A stretch of DNA of 26,372 bases. It comes from Helicobacteraceae bacterium. Its GTDB lineage: Bacteria; Campylobacterota; Campylobacteria; Campylobacterales; Sulfurimonadaceae. The DNA lies in the NCBI GenBank assembly GCA_027061425.1, contig JALSUN010000169.1, positions 1-26,372 of the forward strand, read 5' to 3'. The notes below the pieces were generated by a model. The model did not search any database and had not been told where the DNA came from. It was given only the letters and a program-made list of their open reading frames with translations. Position 1 is the stretch's first letter, and the number at the start of each line of letters is the position of its first letter. A program made the position numbers and the translations under genes. Positions 1 to 7,543 of this stretch are shown one piece after another.

Positions 1-82
1 TTGCGTCTAGTAGTTTACAGTAAAAATTCTCTTCTTCTTTTACTTCATAATGCACACACTCTTTACAATTAGTAGTTGACAT
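1..82 (-). CDS. Small cysteine-rich protein, C-terminus outside the window
   Basis: The visible 27 residues begin MSTTNCKECVHYEVKEEENF and carry a CxxC pair (C6, C9) and a third cysteine at C22 followed by KLLDA, a spacing typical of small zinc- or iron-binding knuckles. The start is ATG at 82, preceded on this strand by an AAAGGC/AAAGAG purine stretch that serves as ribosome binding site. The gene begins 12 bases after the stop of the 49-residue membrane protein, so the two look like one transcript. I do not recognise the family. Metal binding is inferred from the cysteine pattern alone, and the missing C-terminus prevents a better call. Confidence 0.6.
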   Translation of the reverse strand, partial: MSTTNCKECVHYEVKEEENFYCKLLDA

Positions 83-94
83 GCTCTTTGCCTT

Positions 95-244
95 TTATGC
101 TTTTTGGGTACTGTGGTGTTCTTGTGAATAAGGACACTTGTCGACGACTACTTCGTCATTTACTGTACACTTAGCACGCATTTTAGTGGTTATGACACCT
201 ACAAGGTAGGAGGCGATAATTACAATAATGAGTTCGTAGTTCAT
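95..244 (-). CDS. 49-residue single-span membrane protein with a cysteine pair
   Basis: The reading frame starts with ATG at 244 behind AAAGGA at a good spacing of five bases and ends at TAA (95-97). Residues 4-19 (ELIIVIIASYLVGVIT) form one hydrophobic segment with no signal-peptidase site, followed by a short polar tail holding C26 and C37 and ending HHSTQKA. The likely topology is one transmembrane helix with a small soluble tail. The next gene, 12 bases downstream, is another small cysteine protein, which suggests a joint role, perhaps in metal or redox handling (inference). The good ribosome binding site and clean membrane segment argue that it is real despite its size. I do not recognise the family. 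Confidence 0.65.
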   Translation of the reverse strand: MNYELIIVIIASYLVGVITTKMRAKCTVNDEVVVDKCPYSQEHHSTQKA

Positions 245-281
245 GGTGTTCCTTTACAGTGTCGCTTTTAAGTTTAAAATT

Positions 282-375
282 CGTCATTCCTGCGGAGGCA
301 GGAATCAAACAGTTTATGCTGCCAAAATATTATTGACATTCACATTCGTGGACTCCTGCCTTCGCAGGAGAGACG
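282..375. repeat. Paired-hairpin repeat element, copy 1
   Basis: Two inverted arms (282-306 and 348-375) share the core TCCTGCGAAGGCAGGA with small changes. Each arm is itself a hairpin: the left pairs ATTCCTGC with GCAGGAAT, the right pairs CTCCTGC with GCAGGAG around a four-base loop. The two arms are also inverted relative to each other, so the whole element could fold into one long stem. It lies between the pepA stop and the small membrane gene, both on the minus strand, and could act as a partial terminator or mRNA stabiliser. A second copy is at 5210-5322. Such palindromic units are dispersed in many proteobacterial genomes. Confidence 0.8.
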
Positions 376-416
376 GACACCCATGCTTTATAGACATCCC
401 ATTACCATTGATTATA

Positions 417-1859
417 CTACTTTTTTTCTTCGCTCAAAGACTCTAAAAACTTCACAGTCATACGAACACCGGCACCGGTTCCACCATGTCCATAGACATC
501 CCAAGCTGACTCAGTATAGGCAGGACCTGCAATGTCGAAGTGCATCCATTTTTGTTTCATCTCATCGGTGATGAAGTTGTCTAAGAACATCGCTGCAGTG
601 ATGGCACCACCATAAGGCTTAGAAGCGATGTTACAGACATCTGCGATCTCACTTTTGATAAGCTTTTTAAGATGGTCGTTAAATGGTAGAGAACCTACTA
701 ACTCACCTGAGTGTGCAGTTGCTTTTAAGATCTTATGTTTAAGGTGGTTGGAGTGACCCATCATACCTGTAGTATATGGCCCAAGAGCGACCATACAAGC
801 ACCTGTCAGGGTGGCGTAGTCAAAGATGAAGTCAGACTTTACAGTGTCTTGTGCATAGGATAGAACGTCTGCCAGAACTAAGCGACCTTCTGCGTCAGTG
901 TTACGTACCTCTATAGTTGTACCATTACGAGCAGTCAAGACATCATCAGGCTTATAAGCAGAACCATCGACCATGTTTTCTGCAGCACCGATGAAGCCAT
1001 GTACTTCAATAGGAAGTTTTAGTTCACTCACCGCTTTCATCATACCAAGCACAGCACAAGCGCCAGCCTTGTCCATCTTCATGGTGACCATAGATGCCGC
1101 AGGTTTAAGACTGAGTCCACCACTGTCATAAGTAAGACCTTTACCGATGAGAGAGACAGTTTTAATAGCGTTGTCTGGTTTATAAGCCAGGTGGATCAGT
1201 CTAGGTTTGTTAACAGAAGCACGACCTACTGCGATCATGGCGTTCATGTTTTCAAACTCTAAAGCTTTCTCATCTAACACATCACACTCTAGACCATTGG
1301 TTGTTGCCAAAGTCTCTGCAACCTCTGCCATCACTTCTGGAGTCATGTCTTGAGGGGTCATGTTGACCAGTTCACGGGTGAAATTGGCAGCAGTTGCTGT
1401 AATGAGCGCGTCATCAAAACTTTTTTTCATAGCAGTAAAATCTGCACTTTCATTGTTAAAGTCATCACTAGAGAAGATCACCTCCTCTAAGGCACTTTCA
1501 CTCTTTTCAGACTTGTACATCTCAAAACTGTAAGCACCCATCACAAAGCCCTCAACAAGCGCAGCAACATTTTTAAGATAGTACTGCTGTAGTTTGAGTG
1601 AGGTGTAGTTAAACCCTTTTACTTTTTTAACCACAGTTGCTGCAGCAGAGCGTAGGGCAGTAGAACCATAGTTCTCTACACCACAAACCACCAAACCACT
1701 CTCATGTAAAATGGTGAAGTTATCTTGGGTCGGTTTGAAACCTGTTTTAGAGAGTATCTCTTTATGTTCACTGTTCTCAAAAGTCTCTTCTGTAAAAAAT
1801 ATAACAGTTAAGTCTGCCGTGATGTCTATAATAGGGGTGTTTAATAATGTAAGTTTCAT
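417..1859 (-). CDS. pepA: Leucyl aminopeptidase PepA (M17 family)
   Basis: This is a cytosolic two-metal aminopeptidase that removes N-terminal residues, preferring leucine, from peptides. At 480 residues it has the usual length. The N-terminal third is the variable regulatory domain. The C-terminal catalytic domain carries the full set of metal and active-site residues: K240 and D245 in GKGLTYDSGG, K252, D263 in KMDKAGA, and D322, E324 and R326 in the family signature NTDAEGRL. Each of the main ones sits 30 residues before its E. coli PepA counterpart. The start ATG follows GGAGA. The gene stands alone: the envelope operon is divergent upstream, and the small-protein genes follow after a 172-base gap with a repeat. 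No defect is seen. Confidence 0.96.
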   Translation of the reverse strand: MKLTLLNTPIIDITADLTVIFFTEETFENSEHKEILSKTGFKPTQDNFTILHESGLVVCGVENYGSTALRSAAATVVKKVKGFNYTSLKLQQYYLKNVAALVEGFVMGAYSFEMYKSEKSESALEEVIFSSDDFNNESADFTAMKKSFDDALITATAANFTRELVNMTPQDMTPEVMAEVAETLATTNGLECDVLDEKALEFENMNAMIAVGRASVNKPRLIHLAYKPDNAIKTVSLIGKGLTYDSGGLSLKPAASMVTMKMDKAGACAVLGMMKAVSELKLPIEVHGFIGAAENMVDGSAYKPDDVLTARNGTTIEVRNTDAEGRLVLADVLSYAQDTVKSDFIFDYATLTGACMVALGPYTTGMMGHSNHLKHKILKATAHSGELVGSLPFNDHLKKLIKSEIADVCNIASKPYGGAITAAMFLDNFITDEMKQKWMHFDIAGPAYTESAWDVYGHGGTGAGVRMTVKFLESLSEEKK

Positions 1860-1885
1860 TGTTTCTCCAAAGTACTATATAAAAA

Positions 1886-1911
1886 ATTATATGGCATTTT
1901 AGCGGATTATA
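1886..1911 (-). promoter_or_regulatory. Candidate -10 boxes for pepA
   Basis: Read on the minus strand there are two perfect TATAAT hexamers, at 1906-1911 and 1886-1891, lying 27 to 52 bases upstream of the pepA ATG. No good -35 accompanies either, which is common for sigma-70 promoters of Campylobacterota. Either could serve; the choice is inference. Confidence 0.45.
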
Positions 1912-1974
1912 TACAATGGAGAGTTTTTCTTCTGTTATTAAAAGCGTATTTAGTTTTTTCTTGCATCTTTAGCA

Positions 1975-1980
1975 TATAAT
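1975..1980 (+). promoter_or_regulatory. Candidate -10 box for the three-gene envelope operon
   Basis: A perfect TATAAT is preceded by T-rich sequence (TTTAGCA directly upstream, TAGTTTTTTCTTG further up) and no clear -35. It would give a leader of about 80 bases before the ATG at 2069. The AT-rich background makes chance matches possible. Confidence 0.45.
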
Positions 1981-2068
1981 AAAATTAAATTTAATGATAC
2001 AAAAAGTGGATAAATAGACGTATGTACTTTTTCTGTAATTAAGTAAAAATTTATGTAGGGCAGATAAA

Positions 2069-2635
2069 ATGAAAAAATTTCGCTCAGTAGTTTTAGCGGG
2101 TATGTGTTTTCTCACTCCAGTTATGGCAACAGATGTCTATATGGGGCTTGATGTGTCTGGTTCGCTGCAGACAGTTAAAGGGGGTGTGACCTCCAATCTT
2201 CGTGAGAAATCACAAGCGGCAAAACTCAAAATAGGTTTTGGTGAAGATGACAGTTTCAAGTACCAATTTCATCTGGACTATGTACGTTTCAATGACCCTC
2301 TTTTTGATAACAAGAATCAGGCACTGTATGAGACGGCATTTGACTTCATCAAAGAATTACATGCACAAGAAGATATCTCACCTTATGTAAAACTGGGGCT
2401 TGGATATGGGTTTATGCCTATAGATGGGGCGAGTAAGAAAAATATCGGTGAAGTGGTAACTACTGCCGGTCTGGGGATCTCTTTTAAAACTATGGAAGCA
2501 CTTTATGTAGTGACAGGTTTTGATTATACTTACCGTTTTTGGCAAGATGTAAAATACACAACATCATCTACACAGACACTCTCGACAAAGAGTTACGGAT
2601 TAGGGCTTTACGTTGGCCTCAATTATAAGTTTTAG
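2069..2635 (+). CDS. Small outer-membrane beta-barrel protein, function unknown
   Basis: The 188-residue product begins with a signal peptide (KKFRS, a hydrophobic core, then a VMA cleavage site near residue 20, before TDVYMGLDVSGSL). The mature part has alternating amphipathic strands (for example YQFHLDYVRF, PYVKLGLGYGF, ALYVVTGFDYTYRF) and ends LYVGLNYKF, with the terminal phenylalanine typical of proteins inserted by the BAM complex. This suits an eight-strand barrel of the OmpA/OmpX or OmpW size class, but no family signature is recognised. AGGG lies 8 bases before the ATG. The lipoprotein gene begins 9 bases downstream, so this is the first gene of a three-gene operon of exported proteins. 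Confidence 0.8.
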   Translation: MKKFRSVVLAGMCFLTPVMATDVYMGLDVSGSLQTVKGGVTSNLREKSQAAKLKIGFGEDDSFKYQFHLDYVRFNDPLFDNKNQALYETAFDFIKELHAQEDISPYVKLGLGYGFMPIDGASKKNIGEVVTTAGLGISFKTMEALYVVTGFDYTYRFWQDVKYTTSSTQTLSTKSYGLGLYVGLNYKF

Positions 2636-2644
2636 GAGCGCTAT

Positions 2645-3595
2645 ATGAAGTTTAATATGACATTTGTGATCTTTTTAGGCGTGTTGATCACATCTATTTT
2701 TGCAGGGTGTAGTGATCTTGAAAAGAATAGAGGGGAGTCTATCGATGAGATTAAGATCGTTTTTATGTATAAAAATATTCCTTATGAGAGAGAGCGTTTT
2801 CCTATAGAAAAAGAAGCAATTGAGTATAAATTGATGTTGAAGTACTTTGATGGTTCAAGAGAGGTCTATACTAAAGATGTTACATGGTCGAGTTCAAAAA
2901 ATAGTGTAGCTACCATAGACAACAACGGTACAGCTAAACTACTAGAGATTGGTTCAACTATAATAAAGGCTGCCGTTACCATTGATGGCATTGATTTTGT
3001 GTCAGAGACTCCATTAGAAGTGACTAAGAATCTTATTGATAGTATCAGTATCTCACCAGAGGATCTTAAAGAAGTGCCTAAAGGTAACAGTCGCAAATAT
3101 ATAGCAGTGGCAAAAATAGATGGTTTTGATTTTCCAGTGCCTATTACAAAATTTGCGACATGGACGACAGATAGTCCTACTGATGTTAATATGTCTATAG
3201 AAGGTTCATTTGCTATTGCTCAAACGCATTCAAATAGCGGAGTTAATAAAAATGTTAGTATTATTGCCCAATACCGCTCAAGTAGTGACTCTGTCATAAT
3301 GAAGATAGTAGATCATAAACTAGAGCGTATTAAAGTGATTGGAGAAAACAGTAATACGGTAAATGTAGGAAGTAGTATCAAATTTGATGCTATTGGCATA
3401 TATTCTGATGGTGCGGAAGAAAATGTAAATACAAAAGTAAAATGGAAGAGTAGTAATTCTGATATTTTAAGGTTTAAGGTGTCTCCTAAAAATGAAGCAA
3501 CAGGTAAAAAAGTTGGTGATGTTAATGTTACTGCAAAAGAGGATAAATTACTTGGACCAATAGAAGGAATAGTAACAGTAAAGGTAAACCAATGA
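2645..3595 (+). CDS. Lipoprotein with tandem bacterial Ig-like (Big2-type) domains
   Basis: The N-terminus has a lipoprotein signal with C22 after IFAG; phenylalanine at the -3 position of the lipobox is slightly unusual. The rest appears to hold three Ig-like units, roughly residues 33-127, 130-225 and 226-316. The first matches the Big2 pattern best (VTWSSSKNSVATIDNNGTA, then GSTIIKA); the third has VKWKSSNSDIL and VGDVNVTAKE; the second is diverged (ATWTTDSPTDV). Such domains usually mediate adhesion or act as spacers in surface or periplasmic proteins. The gene lies 9 bases after the small barrel gene, and its stop overlaps the next start by 4 bases (ATGA). It has lower GC and more A-ending codons than its neighbours. 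The specific role is unknown. Confidence 0.82.
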   Translation: MKFNMTFVIFLGVLITSIFAGCSDLEKNRGESIDEIKIVFMYKNIPYERERFPIEKEAIEYKLMLKYFDGSREVYTKDVTWSSSKNSVATIDNNGTAKLLEIGSTIIKAAVTIDGIDFVSETPLEVTKNLIDSISISPEDLKEVPKGNSRKYIAVAKIDGFDFPVPITKFATWTTDSPTDVNMSIEGSFAIAQTHSNSGVNKNVSIIAQYRSSSDSVIMKIVDHKLERIKVIGENSNTVNVGSSIKFDAIGIYSDGAEENVNTKVKWKSSNSDILRFKVSPKNEATGKKVGDVNVTAKEDKLLGPIEGIVTVKVNQ

Positions 3596-5139
3596 AAAAA
3601 AATAAAAACCTAATAACAATCGCATTACTATTATTATTGCAAACTACTGTATTTGCCAAACTTTTCAACACAGATCCGCTTATATCACGCGGTGTTGACC
3701 CTCATGTCATTAACCTTATCGTGACCCCATTTAACCAAGATGTGGGTTATAAAATGGTGACCAATGTTGATGAGAGTATAAATGGGGTGCACACCAAACA
3801 CACCTTTAATCTTTTGTATGATCCTTTTAAGAGTTATGGTATCGATATCCGTCTGCAGATCCCTAAAAATCAGGTGTCTCAGTATGATGAGAGCGATATG
3901 AAAGAGGATCTTGACCGACTTATGGGCGTTCAAAGTTATCTGCAGTCAGAACGTCTGTATGATCAAAACAGTTTAAAATATTTGGGTAAACGTGATGGCT
4001 ATGATGTTATCTATTTTACCTTTAAAGAAGATGCTATTCCTCGTGAGCTTAAGTACTATAAGAATTTTGAGGGAACGGTTTATGTCAAAGATGGTGTCTT
4101 AGAGAAGATCGAAGTGGTCAACACCAAACCTTTTTATATGGAAGGCGTTGATGTCCAAAAGTATAAAAAAGTGATCTACTTTCAAAAACCTGTAGCTAAT
4201 GAAGGCTATCTGGTCAGTAAAAGCGATATTAATATAAAAGGTACAAAACAAGATGTACCATACACGTCTGTGCTTCACGGAGAGGTGACATACTACTGGA
4301 ATGAGTCAAAAGATATCATAACACTTGAAAATGGTCTGAACACAACACACACTGTAAATGATCAAGCGTATAAAACGATATTTGTAGAGTTGGATCGTAC
4401 CTTACCTCTACTGGGGCAAGATGCTCGTAAAGAGGGATATGATCTACCAAAAGCTTTTGGTATCTCATTGATTTCAATGGTGCAGCAGACGAGGTTTTAC
4501 ATGACCAGTTTTGTAGTGGATGGTGTTGACATCAGTGACAAGTTTGATGAAAACTCAAAATATGAAAATGTCACCATGGTCAGCATGCTGCAGTTTGACA
4601 CTTGGATCCTGCCATTTCTAAATCTAAGTCTTTTTCTTGGGGGTACAGATACCTCTACAGACCTGACTCTGGACACTAACCCTATCTGTACTGTTGTGGG
4701 TTGTGTAGGCGGTGGAGAGAAGACTTTTGAGCCGTTTAATACGAACTCTCTTCTCTATGGTGTCGGTGCTACACTTGGAGGTGGCGTTGGAAATTACTTT
4801 ACAACGATTAACTTTCAGTATATCACGGCTTATACCAAATCTGCAGATGTACAGACAGAGGTCACAGTTATTACCCCTCTTGTCGGATACTATTTTCAAG
4901 ATTATGGGGTACGTGTGATGGTAGGGGGTATGTATGAGGATCTTAAAGAGTATCTTGACTTTGATCTTACTGAAGCAGGTGCACCTAACCTAAAGGGTCG
5001 TGTCGGACTGACTGCAGAGAAGTGGGCAGGAACCTTTGGTGTCAACTACGACTTTACCCGTCACTGGGTTGGCAATGTTGTTTTAGCTTATGGAAAAGAT
5101 TTTCAAAATGCGAGTATTGTTGCCAATTATCGCTGGTAA
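3592..5139 (+). CDS. Two-part outer-membrane protein: N-terminal soluble domain plus C-terminal barrel
   Basis: A 515-residue exported protein with a signal peptide (KKNK, a leucine-rich core, TTVFA near residue 22). Residues about 30-260 look like a beta-rich soluble domain: GYDVIYFTF, FEGTVYVKDGVLEKIEV and similar strands recall the fold of LolA-like or lipoprotein-sorting-type proteins, a weak resemblance by eye. From about 290 to the end, alternating aromatic and glycine-rich strands (for example LYGVGATLGGGVGNYF, VTVITPLVGYYF, WVGNVVLAYGKDF) form a probable barrel ending NYRW, with a terminal tryptophan. Two cysteines in an apparent loop (TNPICTVVGC) could form a disulfide. Translation is coupled to the lipoprotein gene by the ATGA overlap. 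The family is not recognised; membrane location is inferred from the sequence pattern. Confidence 0.8.
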   Translation: MKKNKNLITIALLLLLQTTVFAKLFNTDPLISRGVDPHVINLIVTPFNQDVGYKMVTNVDESINGVHTKHTFNLLYDPFKSYGIDIRLQIPKNQVSQYDESDMKEDLDRLMGVQSYLQSERLYDQNSLKYLGKRDGYDVIYFTFKEDAIPRELKYYKNFEGTVYVKDGVLEKIEVVNTKPFYMEGVDVQKYKKVIYFQKPVANEGYLVSKSDINIKGTKQDVPYTSVLHGEVTYYWNESKDIITLENGLNTTHTVNDQAYKTIFVELDRTLPLLGQDARKEGYDLPKAFGISLISMVQQTRFYMTSFVVDGVDISDKFDENSKYENVTMVSMLQFDTWILPFLNLSLFLGGTDTSTDLTLDTNPICTVVGCVGGGEKTFEPFNTNSLLYGVGATLGGGVGNYFTTINFQYITAYTKSADVQTEVTVITPLVGYYFQDYGVRVMVGGMYEDLKEYLDFDLTEAGAPNLKGRVGLTAEKWAGTFGVNYDFTRHWVGNVVLAYGKDFQNASIVANYRW

Positions 5140-5209
5140 GAAGGTGTTGTTAAGTCTATCAATACCATTGCTATGATGTGCTGTTGAGTGACAGGAGAAT
5201 AGCTGTTGC

Positions 5210-5322
5210 CGTCACTCCTGCGAAGGCAGGAGCCCACAAATTAATGCTTCTATTTTATGTGGGTGTTGTAAATATATTTGAGGGTATGAACTCGTTGATT
5301 CCTGCCTTCGCAGGAATGACGG
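5210..5322. repeat. Paired-hairpin repeat element, copy 2
   Basis: Inverted arms at 5210-5235 and 5297-5322 each contain the hairpin core TCCTGCGAAGGCAGGA or its complement and are flanked by CCGTCA on the outer side. The spacer between the arms (about 60 bases) is unrelated to the spacer of copy 1. The element occupies the gap between two convergent genes, so its stems may terminate transcription from both sides (inference). Translating across it gives the PAKAG and AFAGMT peptides often seen in spurious open reading frames over such repeats. Confidence 0.85.
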
Positions 5323-5346
5323 GAAGTGTGTGGCTATATGGGTATT

Positions 5347-6546
5347 TTAGTCGAAGTTAAGCAGGTCTTTCGCTTGGATCATGTCTTTGTCGCCACGTCC
5401 TGAGATGTTGACGATGATGAGTTTTCCTTCTATGTCCTTGAGCTTTTTCAAGTACGCTACTGCATGGGAACTCTCAAAGGCAGGGATGATGCCTTCTGCA
5501 CGAGAGAGCCATACAAAGGCATCTAAAGCCTCTTCATCAGTGATGTTGTCATAGGTGATGGAGTCATTGTCTTTATGGAAGGCATGTTCTGGCCCAATAC
5601 CTGGATAGTCAAGTCCAGCAGAGATAGAGTGTGCCTCTAAAATCTGTCCATCGTCATCTTGGAGTAGGTAAGACATCTGCCCGTGCAGTACGCCAGGACG
5701 TCCCATTAACAGTGAACAGCCATGTTTGTCAGTACCGACACCATGACCACCAGCCTCGATGCCAATACACTCCACCTTTTTGTCTTCCAAAAAGTGCTGG
5801 AACATACCAATAGCGTTAGAGCCGCCACCAATACAGGCGATAACATGGTCAGGAAGACGAGACTCTTTTTCAAGTATCTGAGCACGTGCCTCTTTACCGA
5901 TGATGGCTTGGAAGTCACGTACCATCATAGGGTAGGGGTGAGGTCCTGCAACGGTACCGATGATGTAGAAGGTGTCACGTGCATGAGTCACCCAGTGACG
6001 GATGGCATCGTTCATAGCATCCTTTAGAGTTCTAGAACCACTCTCTACCGCATGAACTTTAGCACCGAGAAGTTTCATCCTAAAGACATTAAGCTCTTGG
6101 CGTTCGACATCTTTAGCACCCATGAAGATCTGGCACTCTAAACCGAGGAGGGCACAGATAGTCGCGGTAGCCACACCATGTTGACCTGCACCTGTTTCAG
6201 CGATGACTTTCTTTTTACCAAGACGTTTGGCCATAAGACCTTGGGCGATGACGTTGTTAACTTTGTGTGCACCCGTGTGATTAAGGTCTTCACGTTTAAG
6301 ATAGATCTTTGCACCTAACTCTTCAGAGATATTGGCAGCATAGTAAAGCGGAGAAGGGCGACCGACATAGTCTGTAAGATAGTAGTCTACCTCTGCCCAG
6401 AACTCTTTGTCAAAACGGATCTTTTTATACTCTTCGTTGAGTTCAAGAAGTGCTGGCATAAGTGTCTCAGGAACATAACGACCACCAAAAAGACCAAAGT
6501 GGCCATTTTCATCGGGGTCAAATTTGGAGGGAGAAGGGATGTACAT
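5347..6546 (-). CDS. trpB: Tryptophan synthase beta chain
   Basis: TrpB condenses indole with L-serine to make tryptophan, using pyridoxal phosphate, in complex with TrpA. The 399-residue length is normal for the classic TrpB1 type. Seen features: FGGRYVPETLM near the N-terminus, the PLP lysine K95 in NHTGAHKVNN, the catalytic glutamate E117 in ETGAGQHG, and the phosphate-binding GGGSNAIG. The start ATG at 6546 overlaps the apt stop by one base (TAATG), so translation is coupled. It is the last gene of a six-gene operon with unrelated functions. No trpA or other trp gene is in the window, and no leader peptide or attenuator precedes it, so tryptophan-specific control is not evident here. Confidence 0.97.
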   Translation of the reverse strand: MYIPSPSKFDPDENGHFGLFGGRYVPETLMPALLELNEEYKKIRFDKEFWAEVDYYLTDYVGRPSPLYYAANISEELGAKIYLKREDLNHTGAHKVNNVIAQGLMAKRLGKKKVIAETGAGQHGVATATICALLGLECQIFMGAKDVERQELNVFRMKLLGAKVHAVESGSRTLKDAMNDAIRHWVTHARDTFYIIGTVAGPHPYPMMVRDFQAIIGKEARAQILEKESRLPDHVIACIGGGSNAIGMFQHFLEDKKVECIGIEAGGHGVGTDKHGCSLLMGRPGVLHGQMSYLLQDDDGQILEAHSISAGLDYPGIGPEHAFHKDNDSITYDNITDEEALDAFVWLSRAEGIIPAFESSHAVAYLKKLKDIEGKLIIVNISGRGDKDMIQAKDLLNFD

Positions 6547-7094
6547 TAGTTAACCTCTATCACACTGTAAACAGGTGTCTTTTCTTCTAGTTTTTTGATG
6601 CCATCAAGAAAGGTAAGTCCCATGATAAAACAAGACTCTACACAGTTGGCACCGACTTTGTCGATGAGTGATGCCGCTGCGTTGGCCGTACCGCCAGTAG
6701 CAATAAGGTCATCTATAAGAAGGACTCTTGCATTTTTAGTCTCACCAAAGGCATCGATGTGGATCTCTACTTCATCTACACCATACTCTAAAGCATACTT
6801 TTCTGAGACCGTAGTGTAAGGAAGCTTCCCCTTTTTACGGATAGGAACGAAACCTACACCCAAATCACGTGCAAGTGTAGCTCCAAAGATAAAGCCACGT
6901 GCATCTATGCCAGCAACATAATCCAAGTTATATGAGGCATAACGATCACGTAGGTGGTCTTGAAGTGTTTTGTAAGCCTCTGGATTGTTGAGTATAGTGG
7001 TGATGTCTTTAAAAATAATTCCTGGTTTTGGAAAATCAGGTATGTCGCGAATGGCACCTTCTATAATAGTACGTTGTTCAGTTGAAAGTGTCAT
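6546..7094 (-). CDS. apt: Adenine phosphoribosyltransferase
   Basis: Apt salvages adenine by joining it to PRPP to form AMP and pyrophosphate in the cytoplasm. The 182-residue protein has normal length and the type I phosphoribosyltransferase signature VLLIDDLIATGGTA at about 124-137. It also has the family's FPKPGIIFKDI near the N-terminus and GIDARGFIFG in the base-binding region. It starts two bases after the rpiB stop, and its own stop overlaps the trpB start. The neighbour rpiB feeds ribose 5-phosphate, the precursor of PRPP, so rpiB and apt are a sensible pair metabolically; the pairing with trpB, which also draws on a PRPP-derived pathway, may be coincidental. Confidence 0.96.
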   Translation of the reverse strand: MTLSTEQRTIIEGAIRDIPDFPKPGIIFKDITTILNNPEAYKTLQDHLRDRYASYNLDYVAGIDARGFIFGATLARDLGVGFVPIRKKGKLPYTTVSEKYALEYGVDEVEIHIDAFGETKNARVLLIDDLIATGGTANAAASLIDKVGANCVESCFIMGLTFLDGIKKLEEKTPVYSVIEVN

Positions 7095-7096
7095 GA

Positions 7097-7534
7097 TTAA
7101 CCTTTAATCGCTTCGATCTTTTCAACACGACCTGCGTGACGTCCACCTTCAAAAGAGCCAGCGATCCATGAGTCTATAATAGACTCAGCAACACCAACAC
7201 CAACAACACGCTCTCCAAAACAGAGGACATTGGCATTGTTGTGTGCACGTGCCATAGTTGCTGTGTAAGCATCATGACAAAGTGCTGCTCTGATACCGTG
7301 AAAACGGTTAGCAGACATACTCATACCGATGCCTGAACCACAGATCAAGATACCGTGTGCAGTCTCATCAGCTAGAACAGCCTCACATACTTTAACAGCA
7401 TAGTCAGGGTAGTCAACACGGTCTTTCGAAAAAGGCCCAAGGTCTTCTACCTCATGTCCTTTAGAACGTAACATCTCTACAGTGATGTCTTTAAGATCGA
7501 TTCCGGCATGGTCTGTTGCAACGTAAAATTTCAT
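7097..7534 (-). CDS. rpiB: Ribose-5-phosphate isomerase B
   Basis: RpiB interconverts ribose 5-phosphate and ribulose 5-phosphate. The 145-residue protein begins with the family pattern ATDHAGIDLK, has the catalytic cysteine C65 in ICGSGIGMSMSANR, and H98 in RAHNNANVL. Length is typical. The start follows AAGGAAACCT, a strong ribosome binding site. The gene lies 9 bases after the membrane protease gene and 2 bases before apt. The closely related galactose-6-phosphate isomerase LacA/LacB family shares this fold, but the context and the CGSGIG motif favour RpiB. Confidence 0.95.
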   Translation of the reverse strand: MKFYVATDHAGIDLKDITVEMLRSKGHEVEDLGPFSKDRVDYPDYAVKVCEAVLADETAHGILICGSGIGMSMSANRFHGIRAALCHDAYTATMARAHNNANVLCFGERVVGVGVAESIIDSWIAGSFEGGRHAGRVEKIEAIKG

Positions 7535-7543
7535 AGGTTTCCT

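Noticed and set aside
243..571. Two small plus-strand frames left of and across the pepA 3' end
   Set aside because: One is the translated repeat plus the gap, the other is antisense to pepA; neither has a ribosome binding site or a protein-like composition.
5178..5360. Small plus-strand frame over the repeat
   Set aside because: It consists of the translated repeat arms (PAKAG and AFAGMT peptides), a known spurious pattern, and runs into the end of trpB.
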